A model generated the notes under the pieces. That model saw nothing but the letters and a program-made list of their open reading frames with translations, had not been told where the DNA came from and made no database searches. A stretch of DNA of 64,000 nucleotides from contig NC_059421.1 of the NCBI RefSeq assembly GCF_905220565.1, positions 7,578,501 through 7,642,500 on the forward strand, read 5' to 3'. Positions within the stretch are counted from its first letter, which is position 1. Every line of letters begins with the position of its first letter. The position numbers were made by a program, and so were the translations under genes. This DNA is from Melitaea cinxia (taxonomy: Eukaryota > Arthropoda > Insecta > Lepidoptera > Nymphalidae). Below are positions 1 through 12,200 of the stretch, piece after piece.

Positions 1-746
1 GTGCAGAAGTCTTATGTATCTTCAACTTAGTTATAACCAGGTATTTGTTCATTTATTAACATCAAATAGGTCTCGTTTTACCCGCGTAGTGTCCAATATT
101 AATGGAATTATATGGTAAAAATTAGCCTATGTGTTATTCAAGATCTCAAGCTATCTGTCAAGTTTTATTACAATCAATTCAGTAGTTTATGCGTGAAAAA
201 GTAAAAACATAAGTAGATAGATAAGTATCCGTCGCAAAATTTCGCATTTATACTATTACTAGCGACCCGCCCCAGCTTCGCACGGTTGCTAAAACTATCA
301 GTGTTCATCTACTATATTATGCATGTATTATACATATTAACCTTCCTCTGGAATCACTTTATTTACTAAAGAAAACTGCATCGAAATCCGTTGCGCAGTT
401 TTAAAGATAAGCATAACGCTAGCAAGCGCAAGCTAACCATACAGACAGTAGGAAGCAACTGTGCTTTATACTATTAATGATAAGGATAAATTTAAACTTA
501 TATTGATTTTATGTGGATGATAAATAGCTCCCTGTGGGTTTATAATAATATCTTGTTAAGACAGCACACTTTTTAGGGATGTGTCTGTAAATCTGTTGCA
601 CAACTAAATCTGCCTTGAAATTTAAGCTTACTAGTAACCTACCTACCCTACTCTCCCAATTCTATAATTTATGTCAGTTATCTGCGCTAAGACTACAATA
701 CTAATTTTTTTTTAATGTCACAGTCTAATCACATTTTATTGTTTAG
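1..746. other. Left edge: probable intron sequence with a degenerate repeat
   Basis: No coding region seen. The stretch precedes the leucine-rich-repeat exon at 747 and is most simply an intron of that gene. Around 266-430 is a degenerate copy of a lepidopteran interspersed repeat beginning CTAGCGACCCGCCCC; a related copy lies near 38062. Confidence 0.4.
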
Positions 747-3700
747 ATCAACGAACTACCTCCAGACTTAAACACAAGTATTCTGCCCGTCCTGGAGACG
801 CTTGACCTCAGATACAATCCCATATCAAATGTTACCAATAATGTAAGTACCTACAATGAATCACATCTTATATTTCATATAAAAAAAAAATCGAAATATG
901 TGTACGACTTCCGAACACCATATTGGATAATTCTTTTTGTGTTCTTTAATGATAGTACAAGATTTGTGTAAAGAAAATAAAAAAATCGAATATATATATA
1001 TTTCATCATTACATCATTACAGCCTATACAGTCCACTGCTGGACATAGGCCTCCACAAGTTTACGCCAAAAATAACGTGAACTCGTGTGTTTTGCCCATA
1101 GTCACCACGCTGGGCAGGCGGGTTGGTGACCGCAGTACTGGCTTTGTCGCACCGAAGACGCTGCTGCCCGTCTTCGGCCTGTGTATTTCAAAGCCAGCAG
1201 TTGGATGGTTATTCCGCCATCGGTCAGTTTCAAGGTGGTAGTGGAACCGTGTTATCCCTTAGTCGCCTCTTACGACACCCACGGGAAGAGAGGGGGTGGC
1301 TAAATTCTTTAGTGCCGTAGCCACACAGCACTTACAACACATATATATTTACGAAAATTAAATATAACTTCACGAGGTTTGCTGGGTTAGCTTGTTTTCA
1401 TTATTCGGTACTCATTGATTATAATTTTACTACGTAACGTATATATAAAACCCAACTGGATGAAACATTTTCTTATATATGATAAGCTGGATGTTAATTT
1501 GTACGAAATACGAGAGATTGTTAAATTTTTTCGAATATAACATATGGATTTTAAAATATTTCAAAATAACAATAAATCGGGTAGGTTATCCGTCCATTAA
1601 GACGTTAAGCTTAAGCCTTTTAGTACATTTGAAAAATGTAAATGTAAATTTCATATTTGGTATTTTTACCACATATTTAATACTTTAATAAAAATGTTGA
1701 AGATGAAGTAAAAAATAAAATACGTGACTAAATTATTTTTAAGTAGTCATATATGATAATCGACGCCGCGTTGGCGCAACGATTACAGCCATGGATTGTA
1801 CCTGTTGCGCTGGCGGTTGCGGGTTCGATCCCCGCACATGACTAACATTTGTATTGGCCAAACAGGTGTTTGCCGTGGTCTGGGTGTTTGTGTAGTCCTT
1901 GTGGGTCTTCCCAACGTGCCTCGGAGAGCACGTTAAGCCGTCGGTCTCGGTCGTTATCATGTACACCTGATAGCGATCGTTACTCATAGTAGGGAATATA
2001 TCCGCCAACCCGCATTGGAGCAGCGTGGTGGATTAAGCTCTGATCCTTCTCCTATATGGGGAAAGAGGCCTATGCCCAGTAGTGGGATATTACAGGCTGT
2101 AGCGTAGTGTAGCGTATATGATAAACAATAAGCCTATTTAACTAATGCTTCGTATGACTTCCATACCAGGATAATACCCAAGTACGATATTCCGAAGACC
2201 AACTCTCGACCAACAATGTAGACCTCAACTCACCCTCATCCAGTTCTAGACACGCGGCTCAAGCGGGCAACGCTACGGCACTCAGGTTGCCAGCTGTCGC
2301 GCCTAGACATCCCGATCCCATAGGTAAGGAATTTATAGTTAAGAAGATTCCGCCTATCCGCAGTAGAGTAGCGTGGATTAAGCGCCGATCCGTCTCCTAC
2401 ATGGAAAAAGAGGCTCATGTCCAGCTGTGGGATGTTACAGGCCGAATTAATCAATAAATATTGTTATCAATTTATTGAGGTGAGCACAGGAAATATACCT
2501 TGGTTAAAGTAAGGTTGTCAGATTTTTCTGGTGTTGTGGGCGTCCATAGATTGCGGTAACCACTTACCACCAGTGATAAAAAAGTAATAATTTTAGCCAC
2601 ACATTTTTTGAGATAACAAAAAAAAAATATTTGTATAAACTTTATTTCGGTAATATCAATACTGGGGGATGTCATCGCTTTATATTTAAAAGTCTCCAAT
2701 AATTCTGTGTCGGGGCCCTTTAAAGACAGAAAAACACGAAACAAAAAATATCTACACGGTCCTTACAAGTTTTCGTCAAGAACGAAGATATGCTTCCCAA
2801 ATTTTGATCTACTTTTTTATGTCTGTCACATTTTTTAATTGTTGTAATTCAGATGAAATGGATCTCGACGCTTCATCAATAGAGTCGTCTGAGGATTGGG
2901 AGAACAGCGTTGATAGCTCAGATCTGGACGTTCAATACCAGAATGACGATGATCGAGCTGTTAACGAGGTATTTATTATAATTAATATATTCTATATAAA
3001 TAAAATTGAATCGCTAAATACGTTGCTAAGCGGAAAACCTGAGATTATATGGACCAAACGTTTAGGGTTTACTTTCTTATTTTTTCATACTTTTGTGTGC
3101 TTTTCTACACCACAAAAAAAACAGATTTACTACATATAAAGATATACGTAAAAGGGCTATCATATCGCTCGATGAGAGCAATATTTATCATACCATTTAA
3201 AAAAAAAAAACAATCTATTGACGATTTTTGAGTTTTTTTTTTGTACCCTATGGGTTAGTCGAAAAATAAGGACTAATTTCTATCTAATATTGCTTGATTG
3301 TGACAGTCAGTTAGAATTTATGCAATTACGACTAAAATGACTGTCCGAATATGACTGTCGTTAAGAAAATATTTATACGGTGCTGATTTTTTTATGTTTA
3401 TATTATATACTTTATTGCACTAAAAAATAATGTACAGAAAACAACACATAAAATTGATGTTGTTGTCTATATAGGCTGTTTGACTCCTAAAAACGTTATT
3501 TTAACGTACTAATTGCCGTATATAACTAAAAACAGCACATGGAAATGAATTATTCTTCTCTTAGAATGTTTTTCATTGTAAATACCTTGTTACCTATTAA
3601 TATGACCTTTGTTACCTATTAATATAACCTTGCTTACGCACGCTCACGAAAGGTATCATGCGAAACACTATTAAAGTAGTTCGTCTATTTAAAATATAAC

Positions 3701-4117
3701 CTTGCTTACGCACGCTCACGAAAGGTATCATGCGGAACACTATTAAAGTAGTTCGTCTATTTAAACAAAGTCAAATTTAAGAATGAGCTAGAAATTTTTC
3801 ACGCGGAACGTCATCTATTACACCTACAGAACCCACCACTTGAAGGAACGCAGTTAGGAGTCGAACAGCCTGTATATAATAAAGTAAAAAGATATTTTTT
3901 TTTTTTAAATTCTCCGAGAAGTATTAATGATCCTATTCTTATATACCAAATAGTATTTCTTTATTTTAATTTACGTTCCTATCTTCCCCCTTTTTGTCGT
4001 CCAAAACCTACCCTTCCACGAGCGGTGTTGTTAACACGCTGATAGTTTGCTCAATTTTTTCAGGCCATAGGCATGGTGTTACCAGAGTTGTCGCGGTACG
4101 CGTCAACTGCAAGCTAA
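747..4117 (+). CDS. Leucine-rich-repeat protein with acidic C-terminal region (3' exons only)
   Basis: Three exon candidates are visible. Exon 747-842 (AG before, GTAAGT after) encodes 32 residues with an LRR pattern (LETLDLRYNPIS). Exon 2853-2968 encodes 38 mostly acidic residues (MDLDASSIESSEDWENSVDS). Exon 4064-4117 encodes AIGMVLPELSRYASTAS and a TAA stop. The last two join in phase 0. The LRR exon ends in phase 0 while 2853 needs one carried base, so at least one small exon between them was missed or the LRR exon uses another splice site. The 5' part lies left of the window. LRRs usually bind proteins; the precise gene was not recognised. The introns hold an RTE-tailed repeat, a SINE and a MITE. 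Moderate confidence in the exons, low in them forming one transcript. Confidence 0.5.
1013..1320 (-). repeat. RTE-tailed short interspersed repeat, copy 1
   Basis: Read on the minus strand it ends in GGCCTATGTCCAGCAGTGGA, the same bases that encode AYVQQW at the end of the RTE fragment at 35107-35583. It also holds a segment (near 1110) shared with copies at 5290, 12733 and 48297. It is a non-autonomous element sharing an RTE 3' tail, presumably moved by that LINE. Confidence 0.7.
1760..2114 (+). mobile_element. tRNA-derived SINE with perfect target duplication
   Basis: The head has a pol III A-box-like GTTGGCGCAACG and B box GGGTTCGATCCCC; the tail carries GGGATATTACAGGCTG then short GTAGCG repeats. 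It is bounded by a perfect 10-bp duplication TATATGATAA at 1750-1759 and 2115-2124. Further copies are at 6056, about 47418 and 49249. Confidence 0.85.
2225..2452 (+). repeat. Diverged 3' part of the tRNA-derived SINE
   Basis: Shares the SINE 3' half (GTGGATTAAGC..., GATCCGTCTCCTACATGG, GGGATGTTACAGGC) with the copy at 1760 but is more diverged and lacks the tRNA head. Confidence 0.55.
2518..2600 (+). repeat. Fragment of the GGGTCGGCAACGCGC repeat family
   Basis: Matches the 3' half (TCTGGTGTTG, then GCGGTAA...CTTACCACCAG) of the fuller copy at about 13020-13270. Confidence 0.45.
3474..3870. mobile_element. MITE with 17-bp terminal inverted repeats and an internal 72-bp duplication
   Basis: Left end 3474-3490 reads GGCTGTTTGACTCCTAA and right end 3854-3870 is its reverse complement with one mismatch. 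No transposase is inside. Two adjacent 72-bp units (3621-3692, 3693-3764) differ at one base. Flanks are TA-rich, so the target duplication cannot be set. The superfamily was not assigned. Confidence 0.7.
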
Positions 4118-4222
4118 ATTATTGCGACTATCAACAATGTTTAAAAACCAGTAATATACTGCGAACAACAAAATATATCTCAAAATTAAAATTTAAATGT
4201 TATTTACTGTTTAATATAATGA

Positions 4223-4228
4223 AATAAA
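4223..4228 (+). terminator. Poly(A) signal AATAAA after the LRR gene
   Basis: AATAAA lies 106 bases after the TAA stop at 4115-4117. It is a plausible polyadenylation signal, but the region is AT-rich and chance matches are common. Confidence 0.35.
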
Positions 4229-5270
4229 AATGACATCATTATTCTATAGATAAGTCTTCCAATTTTTTTTTGTATAAAAAAATATTAAAATTCGCCTAAA
4301 GCCAAAATCCTCGAATCAAGTTCATATTCATGAAAATATATTTAATTATATAAAAGAAATAATAATTTAGTTTATATTTTATTGTGATATATAATTTTTA
4401 TCAAACCAAAGAAAGTATACGAAAATCGATGTTGTATTGTATTCCTTTCTTGTATTATTAAAATAGCTTTTGAGATCTTCGAAACATTTTGAATTAAATA
4501 TTATAAGTATAAAAATAAAGACAATAATATTTTATTTTCTAAGTTTGTTGCACAATTAGTTTTAATTAAGGTTTTATTATTGTTATGTTTAAAAGGTATT
4601 AAATTGTAAAAGTATTTTTTCTTTATTCTTATTTAAAAAAAGAAAAATGGTTGTGAATGCCTGCATCTCAACAAAAAACCTAAAGTTATGGATGTGACTT
4701 ACAAATTATACTTTTATAAAGATATATACATCTGTAATTCTGTTAGCATATATTCACACTTGGTTGGACATTTAAATTAAATGAAAAACTATAAATTAAA
4801 AGAATCACTAAAAGTTTATGCAGGCGCATTGTAAGTCTCATCTGACATATTATTTCAATATATACATTTATTTTGTAAAAGATAAAATTTATGTATTTTA
4901 AATATTATTTTAAGAGATCAAAAATATCTGAAGGAAATCGCTCGATCTGTTTTTACTTTATTTTAAATTTGTACAATCTGGTTTTAATTTAGTCGTAATC
5001 ATCATGTTTATTTTATTAAAGATTTTTTTTTTAAGAACCGCAACCGGTTTTACAAACATTACATTTTACAAAATGAGATTACTTTTTCTAATAACTTGTA
5101 AATTATAAAAAAGGGTAAAAAAAGGAATTTATAATTTTATTTTATTTCGTTACTAAATCCGATGTATGTAATACATATAAATAAATATCATATCTATATA
5201 CAAGAAACGAGTTTTATTTGAGTACAATTTCTTGTGGTCGTCTGTTTATTTACATTGATTCTGTAGCAGG
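4229..5270. other. AT-rich intergenic DNA
   Basis: No coding exon, RNA gene or clear repeat seen. Confidence 0.5.
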
Positions 5271-5289
5271 TTCCTAACCTGATATTGTG

Positions 5290-5462
5290 TATGGTTGGTT
5301 ATAAACCGAACTGAGCGTCGTCGGTGCGACAAAACCAGCCCTGCGGTCACCAACCCGCCTGCCCAGCGTGGTGACTGTGGGCAACACACATGAGTTCACG
5401 TTATTGTTGGCGTAAACTTGTGGAGGCCTATGTCCAGCAGTGGACTGTATAGGCTGTAATGA
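5290..5462 (+). repeat. RTE-tailed short interspersed repeat, copy 2
   Basis: Same family as 1013-1320, opposite strand. It runs from a CACCAACCCGCCTGCCCAGC segment to the tail GGAGGCCTATGTCCAGCAGT, followed by ATGATGAT. Confidence 0.7.
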
Positions 5463-6055
5463 TGATAAACCGATAAAAGTTTTATTCCCTATTTTATAAT
5501 TTTATTTATAATATTTTTAAATATATAAGACGTCATGTTATTTAATGAATGCATTGGCTAGGATTGCACGTGCAGTGCAATATCTGCTTTATGTACTTTG
5601 AGTTTAGTTTATTTCAAATTTTAAATTATCAACATGAGACTATTTAAAAAGTTATTGAAGAGGTTCGGGTTACTAAATGGTGCTATGGTAAAAATTTAGC
5701 ACCCAGAACTTCTGGGGATGCGTTTAGTTGACAGCAGCGGTTGTAGATCGGTAACGACCTTGTAATTTTCAGTGTTGCAAGACGAGAGCTTACCATCAGA
5801 AGGGCCGTATTCTTGATTGTAATCTGAATGGTAATAAAAAAATAGGACATCTTTGGTTTTTATGTAAAAGATCGATTGTCTGTTGATTTGAATAATAAAT
5901 GAATTTTTCACTCAAATCCTGTCCGATTCAAATTTGGAACGATAAGAAAACGACTAAATAGTAGATTTGGACTTCACTACCCTCAAGTAAATTACGTTAC
6001 ACTTACAATCTTAGTTTAAGATCCAAACTAGATGGGATTTGCACATATCTGCTTA

Positions 6056-6414
6056 CGCTTCAGCCTGTAATATCCCACTACAGGGCATAGGCCTCTTTCC
6101 CCATGTAGGAGAAGGATTAGAGCTTTATCCACCACGCTGCTCCAATGCGGGTTGGCGGATATATTCCCTACTATGAGTAACGATCGCTATCAGGTGTAAA
6201 TGATAACAACCGGGACCGACGGCTTAACGTGCTCTCCGAGACACGGTGGGGAGACCCACAAGGACTGCACAAACACCCAGACCACGGCAAAAACCTGTAT
6301 GGCCAATACAAATGTTTGTCATGTGCGGGGATCGAACCAGCAACCGCCAGCGCAACAGGTACAATCCATGGCTGTGGAACGGTTACCGTTGCGCCAACTC
6401 GGTGTCGATCATCG
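6056..6414 (-). mobile_element. tRNA-derived SINE with 13-bp target duplication
   Basis: Minus-strand copy of the family at 1760: B box (seen as GGGGATCGAACC), A box end near 6395, tail near 6060. It is flanked by perfect ACATATCTGCTTA at 6043-6055 and 6415-6427. Confidence 0.85.
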
Positions 6415-6534
6415 ACATATCTGCTTAATGGATAAAAAATATTTTACTATCTACTTTAGTATGTTAAAGGCAAATCGTGAAAGTATTGGTTGGAAAATTC
6501 CTAGCCAGGCTATTGAATAAAAACTTCTTTACAC

Positions 6535-6665
6535 ACGCTTAACTTGGAGAGTAAGCGTGACGAGAGCGTTACGAAAAGTGTTGTTGGGGCGAGACGAACG
6601 GAAGTTGAAAGGGAGATATAAGTTAGTGAAGATAGAAAGAAAGATAGTTACGTTTCGTATATTAG
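6535..6665 (+). repeat. Repeat segment next to an AACCGACTTCC element
   Basis: Matches, in reverse orientation, 40868-40985 (AACGGAAGT..., ATATAAGTTAGT, TACTTTTCGTA). Both lie beside AACCGACTTCC copies, so the two blocks may be one larger repeat. Confidence 0.45.
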
Positions 6666-6723
6666 TGTAGGAGCTAAAGAAATTTTATTTCAGTATGTGG
6701 TCTAAGGCACAGTCGTTTTTTAA

Positions 6724-7325
6724 CCGACTTCCAAAAAAGGAGGAAGTTCTCAATTCGACTGTATTTTTTTTATATATATGTTACATCAGAACTTTTGACT
6801 GGGTGGAGTGATTTCGACAAATTTTCTTTTAATCGAAAGGTGGTGTGTGTCATTTGGTCCCATTTAAATTTATTTGATATCTAACAATAACTTTTCGAGT
6901 TATATCTAATAATGCGTTTTTACTTGACGTTTTTTTCGTCGATCTGCGTTGTATTATACCGCATAACTTTCTACTGGATGTACCGATTTTGATAACTCTT
7001 TTTTTTGTTGGAAAGGAGATATCCCTAGTTTGGTACCATGATAAGGAAACCGGGATCTGATGATGGAATCCCAGAGAAATCGAGAGAAACTCTTGAAAAT
7101 CCGCAATGACTTTTTACTGGGTGTACCGATTTTGATAATTTTTAATTTAATCGAAAGCTGATGTATATCATGTGGTCACATATAAATTTCATCGAGATCT
7201 GATAACTACTTTTTGAGTAACCTTTGATAATGCGTAGTTGACTATTTTTTCGTCGATCTACGTTGTATTACTTGTCGATGTAATTAAAGTCGGTTTTTTT
7301 TTTTCGTTTGCGAGGAAACATAATT
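6724..7325 (+). mobile_element. AACCGACTTCC repeat (MITE-like), near full length
   Basis: Starts AACCGACTTCCAAAAAAGGA and ends near AAGTCGG followed by T-rich DNA and TTTGCGAG, giving short inverted ends AACCGACTT/AAGTCGGTT. Inside are repeated TACTGGGTGTACCGATTTTG-type modules. No ORF. Copies near 25186 (interrupted), 39712, 40562, 52229 and 52863. Confidence 0.7.
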
Positions 7326-9282
7326 TTATTTATATCTGTATATAGAAATCAATGTTGCTAAGCGCATGACTCGAGAATCGCTCGGCCAATTCGGCTATTT
7401 TTTTTTGTATGTTCCTTAAGGCCCACGGAAGGTTTTAATACTTTTTTTTAAATTTAATTTCTACTATTAACTTAACAGAGCGAAGTCTGTTTGGGCAGCT
7501 AATATTATAATAAATATAAAATAATTTTCTTTTTTTAATGTAAAAACTACAACGACAAATTGAATGCAGTTTTATTTAAATAAAAAAGGATTGAATTGTG
7601 TCGTAATTGAAATTGACAAATAAAACAATAGAACTGTCTAAACAATCACATATTTTATCCCACATTATGATTAAAATTTTACAACAATACAACATACAAA
7701 TAAAATCGAACAGTTCAGTATTTTAGCTTGATATGATTATTAGGGTATATCACAAATCCGCTGAAATATTAAAATAAGTCGCAAAATTCTATATAATCTA
7801 TATATCTACTCTTCCTCACTTATAAATTAAATTTGATCTGTTGTACACACAAAAAAAATCCATAAAAATAGTTGCAAGTGTAGTCGATAGCACAAAACAA
7901 TAAATGTAGCCACGACATCGTAAAAAAGTATTAAAGTCTTCTTTTTATTGGCATATATTTGCTGTTACAAACTTTTAAGAGCATCTCAGCCGAATAATTA
8001 TGGTGCTCGTTATTTAGGTAAATAAGCATTACGTTCATATTAAACCTTCTTAAAGAGGGCCATAATGTATAGTTTTTTTTTTTTTTTTTAACTTATAAGT
8101 AAGTTTATTTGATATATTTTCCAGCTAAAACGTCAGCAAATAGTGTGATAAATTAAGAAATACAAAAAATCCCACAAATTAAATGAAATATACTATATTA
8201 TATACTTTTACTAAATAATATAGGTACTTATCCTCCCATATGATCCTGTACATTGTTATGGATAGCAACATTTTTCTAGCGGATGTGCGGTATAAAAATA
8301 TTACAATTATTCAATTTTACATTTAATTCAATTACAGTTTATATCTTAGAAAATTACTACGTGAAGCATTATTTAAAATATTACAAATATAATATAAAAT
8401 TAACAAACTAGTAAATATATTAAAAGCATTTCTTAGAACATGCTAGAAACATGCAGTCAGTTTTTCTAAACGATTAAAAACTATTTTCGCTCCATTTGTG
8501 TTGTTTTTTTTTATATCAATAAATAAAATTGTACAACAGATAAAACATGACATACGTAAGCAGCATAGTCTATTCCCTGTTAAATAATAAACACAACCCT
8601 GTAAAAAAATAATCACATTTTATAAATGTATGTCCTATTTACATTATCAGTCTTATATCTATTAATTCCATATAAATATCCATTTTCATTTTATTCACCA
8701 TCTTCTGGAGATACACTAGAAAAAGAAATAAAATTGAAAACTGTTTGAATTGTTTTGAATAATCCGCCATATTTTTTTTAACACCATAATAGCTTTAAAC
8801 GTTATATACTTTTTTGTTTTATTAAAAAATGTTATTTTGAAGCCCGACTAAAAAATATATTGTTTAAAATATCTGTCAGAATCTTACATTGCCTCTAAAT
8901 TACCTACGCCATTTCTTAGATTTCTTTGTGTACTTGTTTATTTGTCATATGTAATCAATAATGATATGATGATTGTTTGTATAATGATGATTTGTTAATG
9001 TTAAGTCGGATGATTATGCTGTATATCTTGTAAATTTTATATAAAATATTGTCATTTACAGCGCCTTTTAGGTTTTTTTATAACATTAATTCGGTTTGCC
9101 GTATAAAATAATGGCATTGAAAACCCCATTTAATTCCTTTTAAATTATTCGTTTAATTAATAACGTAACAATTTGCACTTACTTTTTTTTAATTTAAATA
9201 AATATAAAAAACATAAAGATACATCAATAAAACGTTTTTGCATAATAAAAAAAAACTACATGTTAAAAAACCAAAACGTTGC
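7326..9282. other. Gene-free AT-rich DNA; includes seipin 3' UTR on the minus strand
   Basis: No ORF or clear repeat. The part just below 9283 must be seipin 3' UTR; a minus-strand AATAAA (TTTATT at 8937-8942) is a possible poly(A) signal, about 340 bases after the stop. Confidence 0.4.
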
Positions 9283-12200
9283 TTACGATTTCTTTTTCTC
9301 TTTCTGTTCTTCTAATTTCTGGAACTCTTCTAGAAGCGTTTCTTCTTCGATGAACGGAAAAGAGTCTGAAAAACATTAAGATTATATATTATATATAATT
9401 TCTGGAACTACCTACCCCATCGATTTTGAAAATTAATCCAACAGTTGAAAGATTTTCATGTATTACAGGCAATTTTTTCCGCAATGATAAGTTTTCAGTC
9501 ATAAAACTTGCATTTGTGCAGTAAGTTAGAAGTCAAAAGCAAATAATATGCTGCCTAAAAGAAGGAGGAAAGAGGAGAAACGAAATTGTATTTTATCTGT
9601 TTTTAACCTTTTACTGGCTGTACCAATTTTAATGAATCTCCTTTTAATTAAAAGCTGGTTTGTTTGTCGAGAAGTTTTTGAGTTATCCCTAATAATATTT
9701 ATATAATTGACTATTCTTTCAACTACCTACGTTTTATTAATTATCGATGTAATCTTTTTTTTCGTTTGCAAACAATTATAACACCAAGAACAAAAATAAA
9801 TCAAAAGAAACAGTACATAAACGACCCATACTCAACGAGCTCCCATTTGGAGTTTCTCGTGTCTGAAAACACATTTGGGGGTGTGTGAAGAATCACGTCG
9901 GGGTCACCAGTTTGGGGCTGGTGTGAGGAACATGGTGTTGAGTTCCTCGTCCGCCATCTTTAGGGAGGATCCTCCGACCAGACTGGTGTTGTGCCTGGCG
10001 GGCTACAAAAACCCTACAACGGTCGTTGTAGGGTTTTTGTATATATACTCAATCACTCTGATAACTCTGATAGCGCGATGTAGGATACGTCACTTTTCTC
10101 TAGTTTCTGTATGTCACGAGATAGATGTCGCTACATCACAGTAACAACAACACACAAGCACAAACAACCAGACCACAGCGAAAATCTATATGGGCAATAC
10201 AAATGTCGCCAGCGCATGAGTATCAGAGAGTCAGTAGTTATTACAAATTTGTATTTAAAGCAGTTGTCTGCTTGATTGAGAAATCTCAAAGATAAATAAT
10301 ACATACCTTCTCGTTCCAACTTCATCTTTCCATATAATTTCTTGTCGTCGTTTTCTTTTTCTTTCTTTTTCTCTATTCCCAGTTTGTTCTGAAAATTATT
10401 TTATAATTTAGTAAAAGTCAGAAATTAAATTTAAAAATTAATTTCAAATTATATTAGGAGGATGGAGTGGATGGATTATGATTTATGGTCAGTTTTAGAG
10501 AGTATGGCTTGCTTTAAATGCCATGATAATTTTAAATTTTGAAAATATGAGCCAACGTGAAAATTCAATCCAATAAGGCCTGGCACAGGCAAACGGTTAC
10601 ATTTGTCAGGTCATGGTCAGACTCGATGCGCAATTTTATCCAAATGTATGGCTTATAATATGTAATAATATTTACAATATAAATTATGGATATACATATA
10701 AATAAGTCAACAATGATTTTTGTCACACCATTAAATGCTAATGTTTTTAGTTAAGATTCTTTTGTATTTAAATAAATTAAAGTAAAATATGTAATAATGG
10801 GATGTTGATCATTCCGTAACAAATTTTAAGGTTGATTTTAAACGTATATATGATGAGACCACCAATAATAACCATAAAAATAAAATGAAACCGAACATAA
10901 ATACATATTGTCTTTATAATTACATTAAAAACTAATTATAGTATTTAAAGTATCTAATTATATAAAATTCTCGTGTCACGATGTTTGTTCCTGCTAATTT
11001 CCGACACTACTAGACCGATTTTAATGAAATTTTCCATAGACATGTAACGTTGTCCAACATAAAATATAGGCTATATTTTATTGCGATTAATGCACGCGAA
11101 ATTTTTATTGAAAAATTAAAAAAAATATATATATATATGGCTATACGAAGTTTGCCAGGTCAGCTAGAGTTTATATAAAAAATTATACCTTTACAAAGTC
11201 AGGGAGACCGTCTTGTAAGTGGTACCAGCTCAGTATGAATAGTAATGATACGAAGAATAAGTTAGACGAAATACCTGGAAAACAGAAAACAATATGTCCT
11301 GTATCATTAAATTATATTTAAGCAAGATAATAAGAATTTTCATTTATTCTCAGTAATTTTAATAAAACTTTGAAATTTTAAAAATTATAGTTATTAAGCC
11401 CATATGTTAAATAAAGCTGCACTCTTTAAAGCTAACTTCCCCTCAAATTTTAACTATGATTCAATTTCGTTAATTGAATAAGTATGGTATTACTAAAAAC
11501 TATAGGTCAAATTTAAAAATAAGCAGTTGTCTGCTTAACTGTGAAGTCGCAAAGATAAAAAAATAATTATTTAAACATTAACTATACACTATATATGACA
11601 TAAACTACTAATAATCCATGGACTTTATGAATGCTTATGATGTCATTTTTCACTTTTTTAAACACTGCCAGCGTTGAAAGAATTTAAAAAACTGTTTTCC
11701 TTAATTAATAAAATAAAGGTACATCACGACATGAAGAAATTTGGTTAATTGAAACTGAATGTAATAAAATTAAGGTGAGTTTTTTGTTAATTTTATTGCA
11801 AGCACCTTTAAAAGCATAAAAATTTTATGTTTTTAACCAATTATGTATTTCTAAGCATTAATTATAAATCGCCCGTGGTATTATAATGCATGTTTAACAA
11901 AAGGCATGGGCATTAAGAACCCATGGGTGTTAATTATAAATGAAACAAAGTGCGTGCGTACACATGTCAGAAGTGAAACTTCATTGGCAAACTAATTTTT
12001 AACGCCGAGTTGCACGAAAAGAAATTAAAATTTAAGTAGAGATTAAACTAATTTAATCACAAGAATTTCATACAATTCTTGCGATTAAATTAGTTTAATC
12101 ACTACTTATAATTTATTTTCGTGCAACTCGGCGTAAGTCTCGTTTATATTTATATAAAAATAATCTTTAGATTTTTGTTCCAGCGCCATCGACAAAAACG

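Noticed and set aside
1739..2008. ORFs over the SINE copies (also 6200-6520, 47526-47717, 49158-49493)
   Set aside because: The same peptide recurs because the SINE sequence recurs; a pol III-type element, not a gene.
2804..3139. A 111-aa single-exon gene
   Set aside because: Only 2853-2968 looks coding; flanks are intron sequence with AG and GT splice sites.
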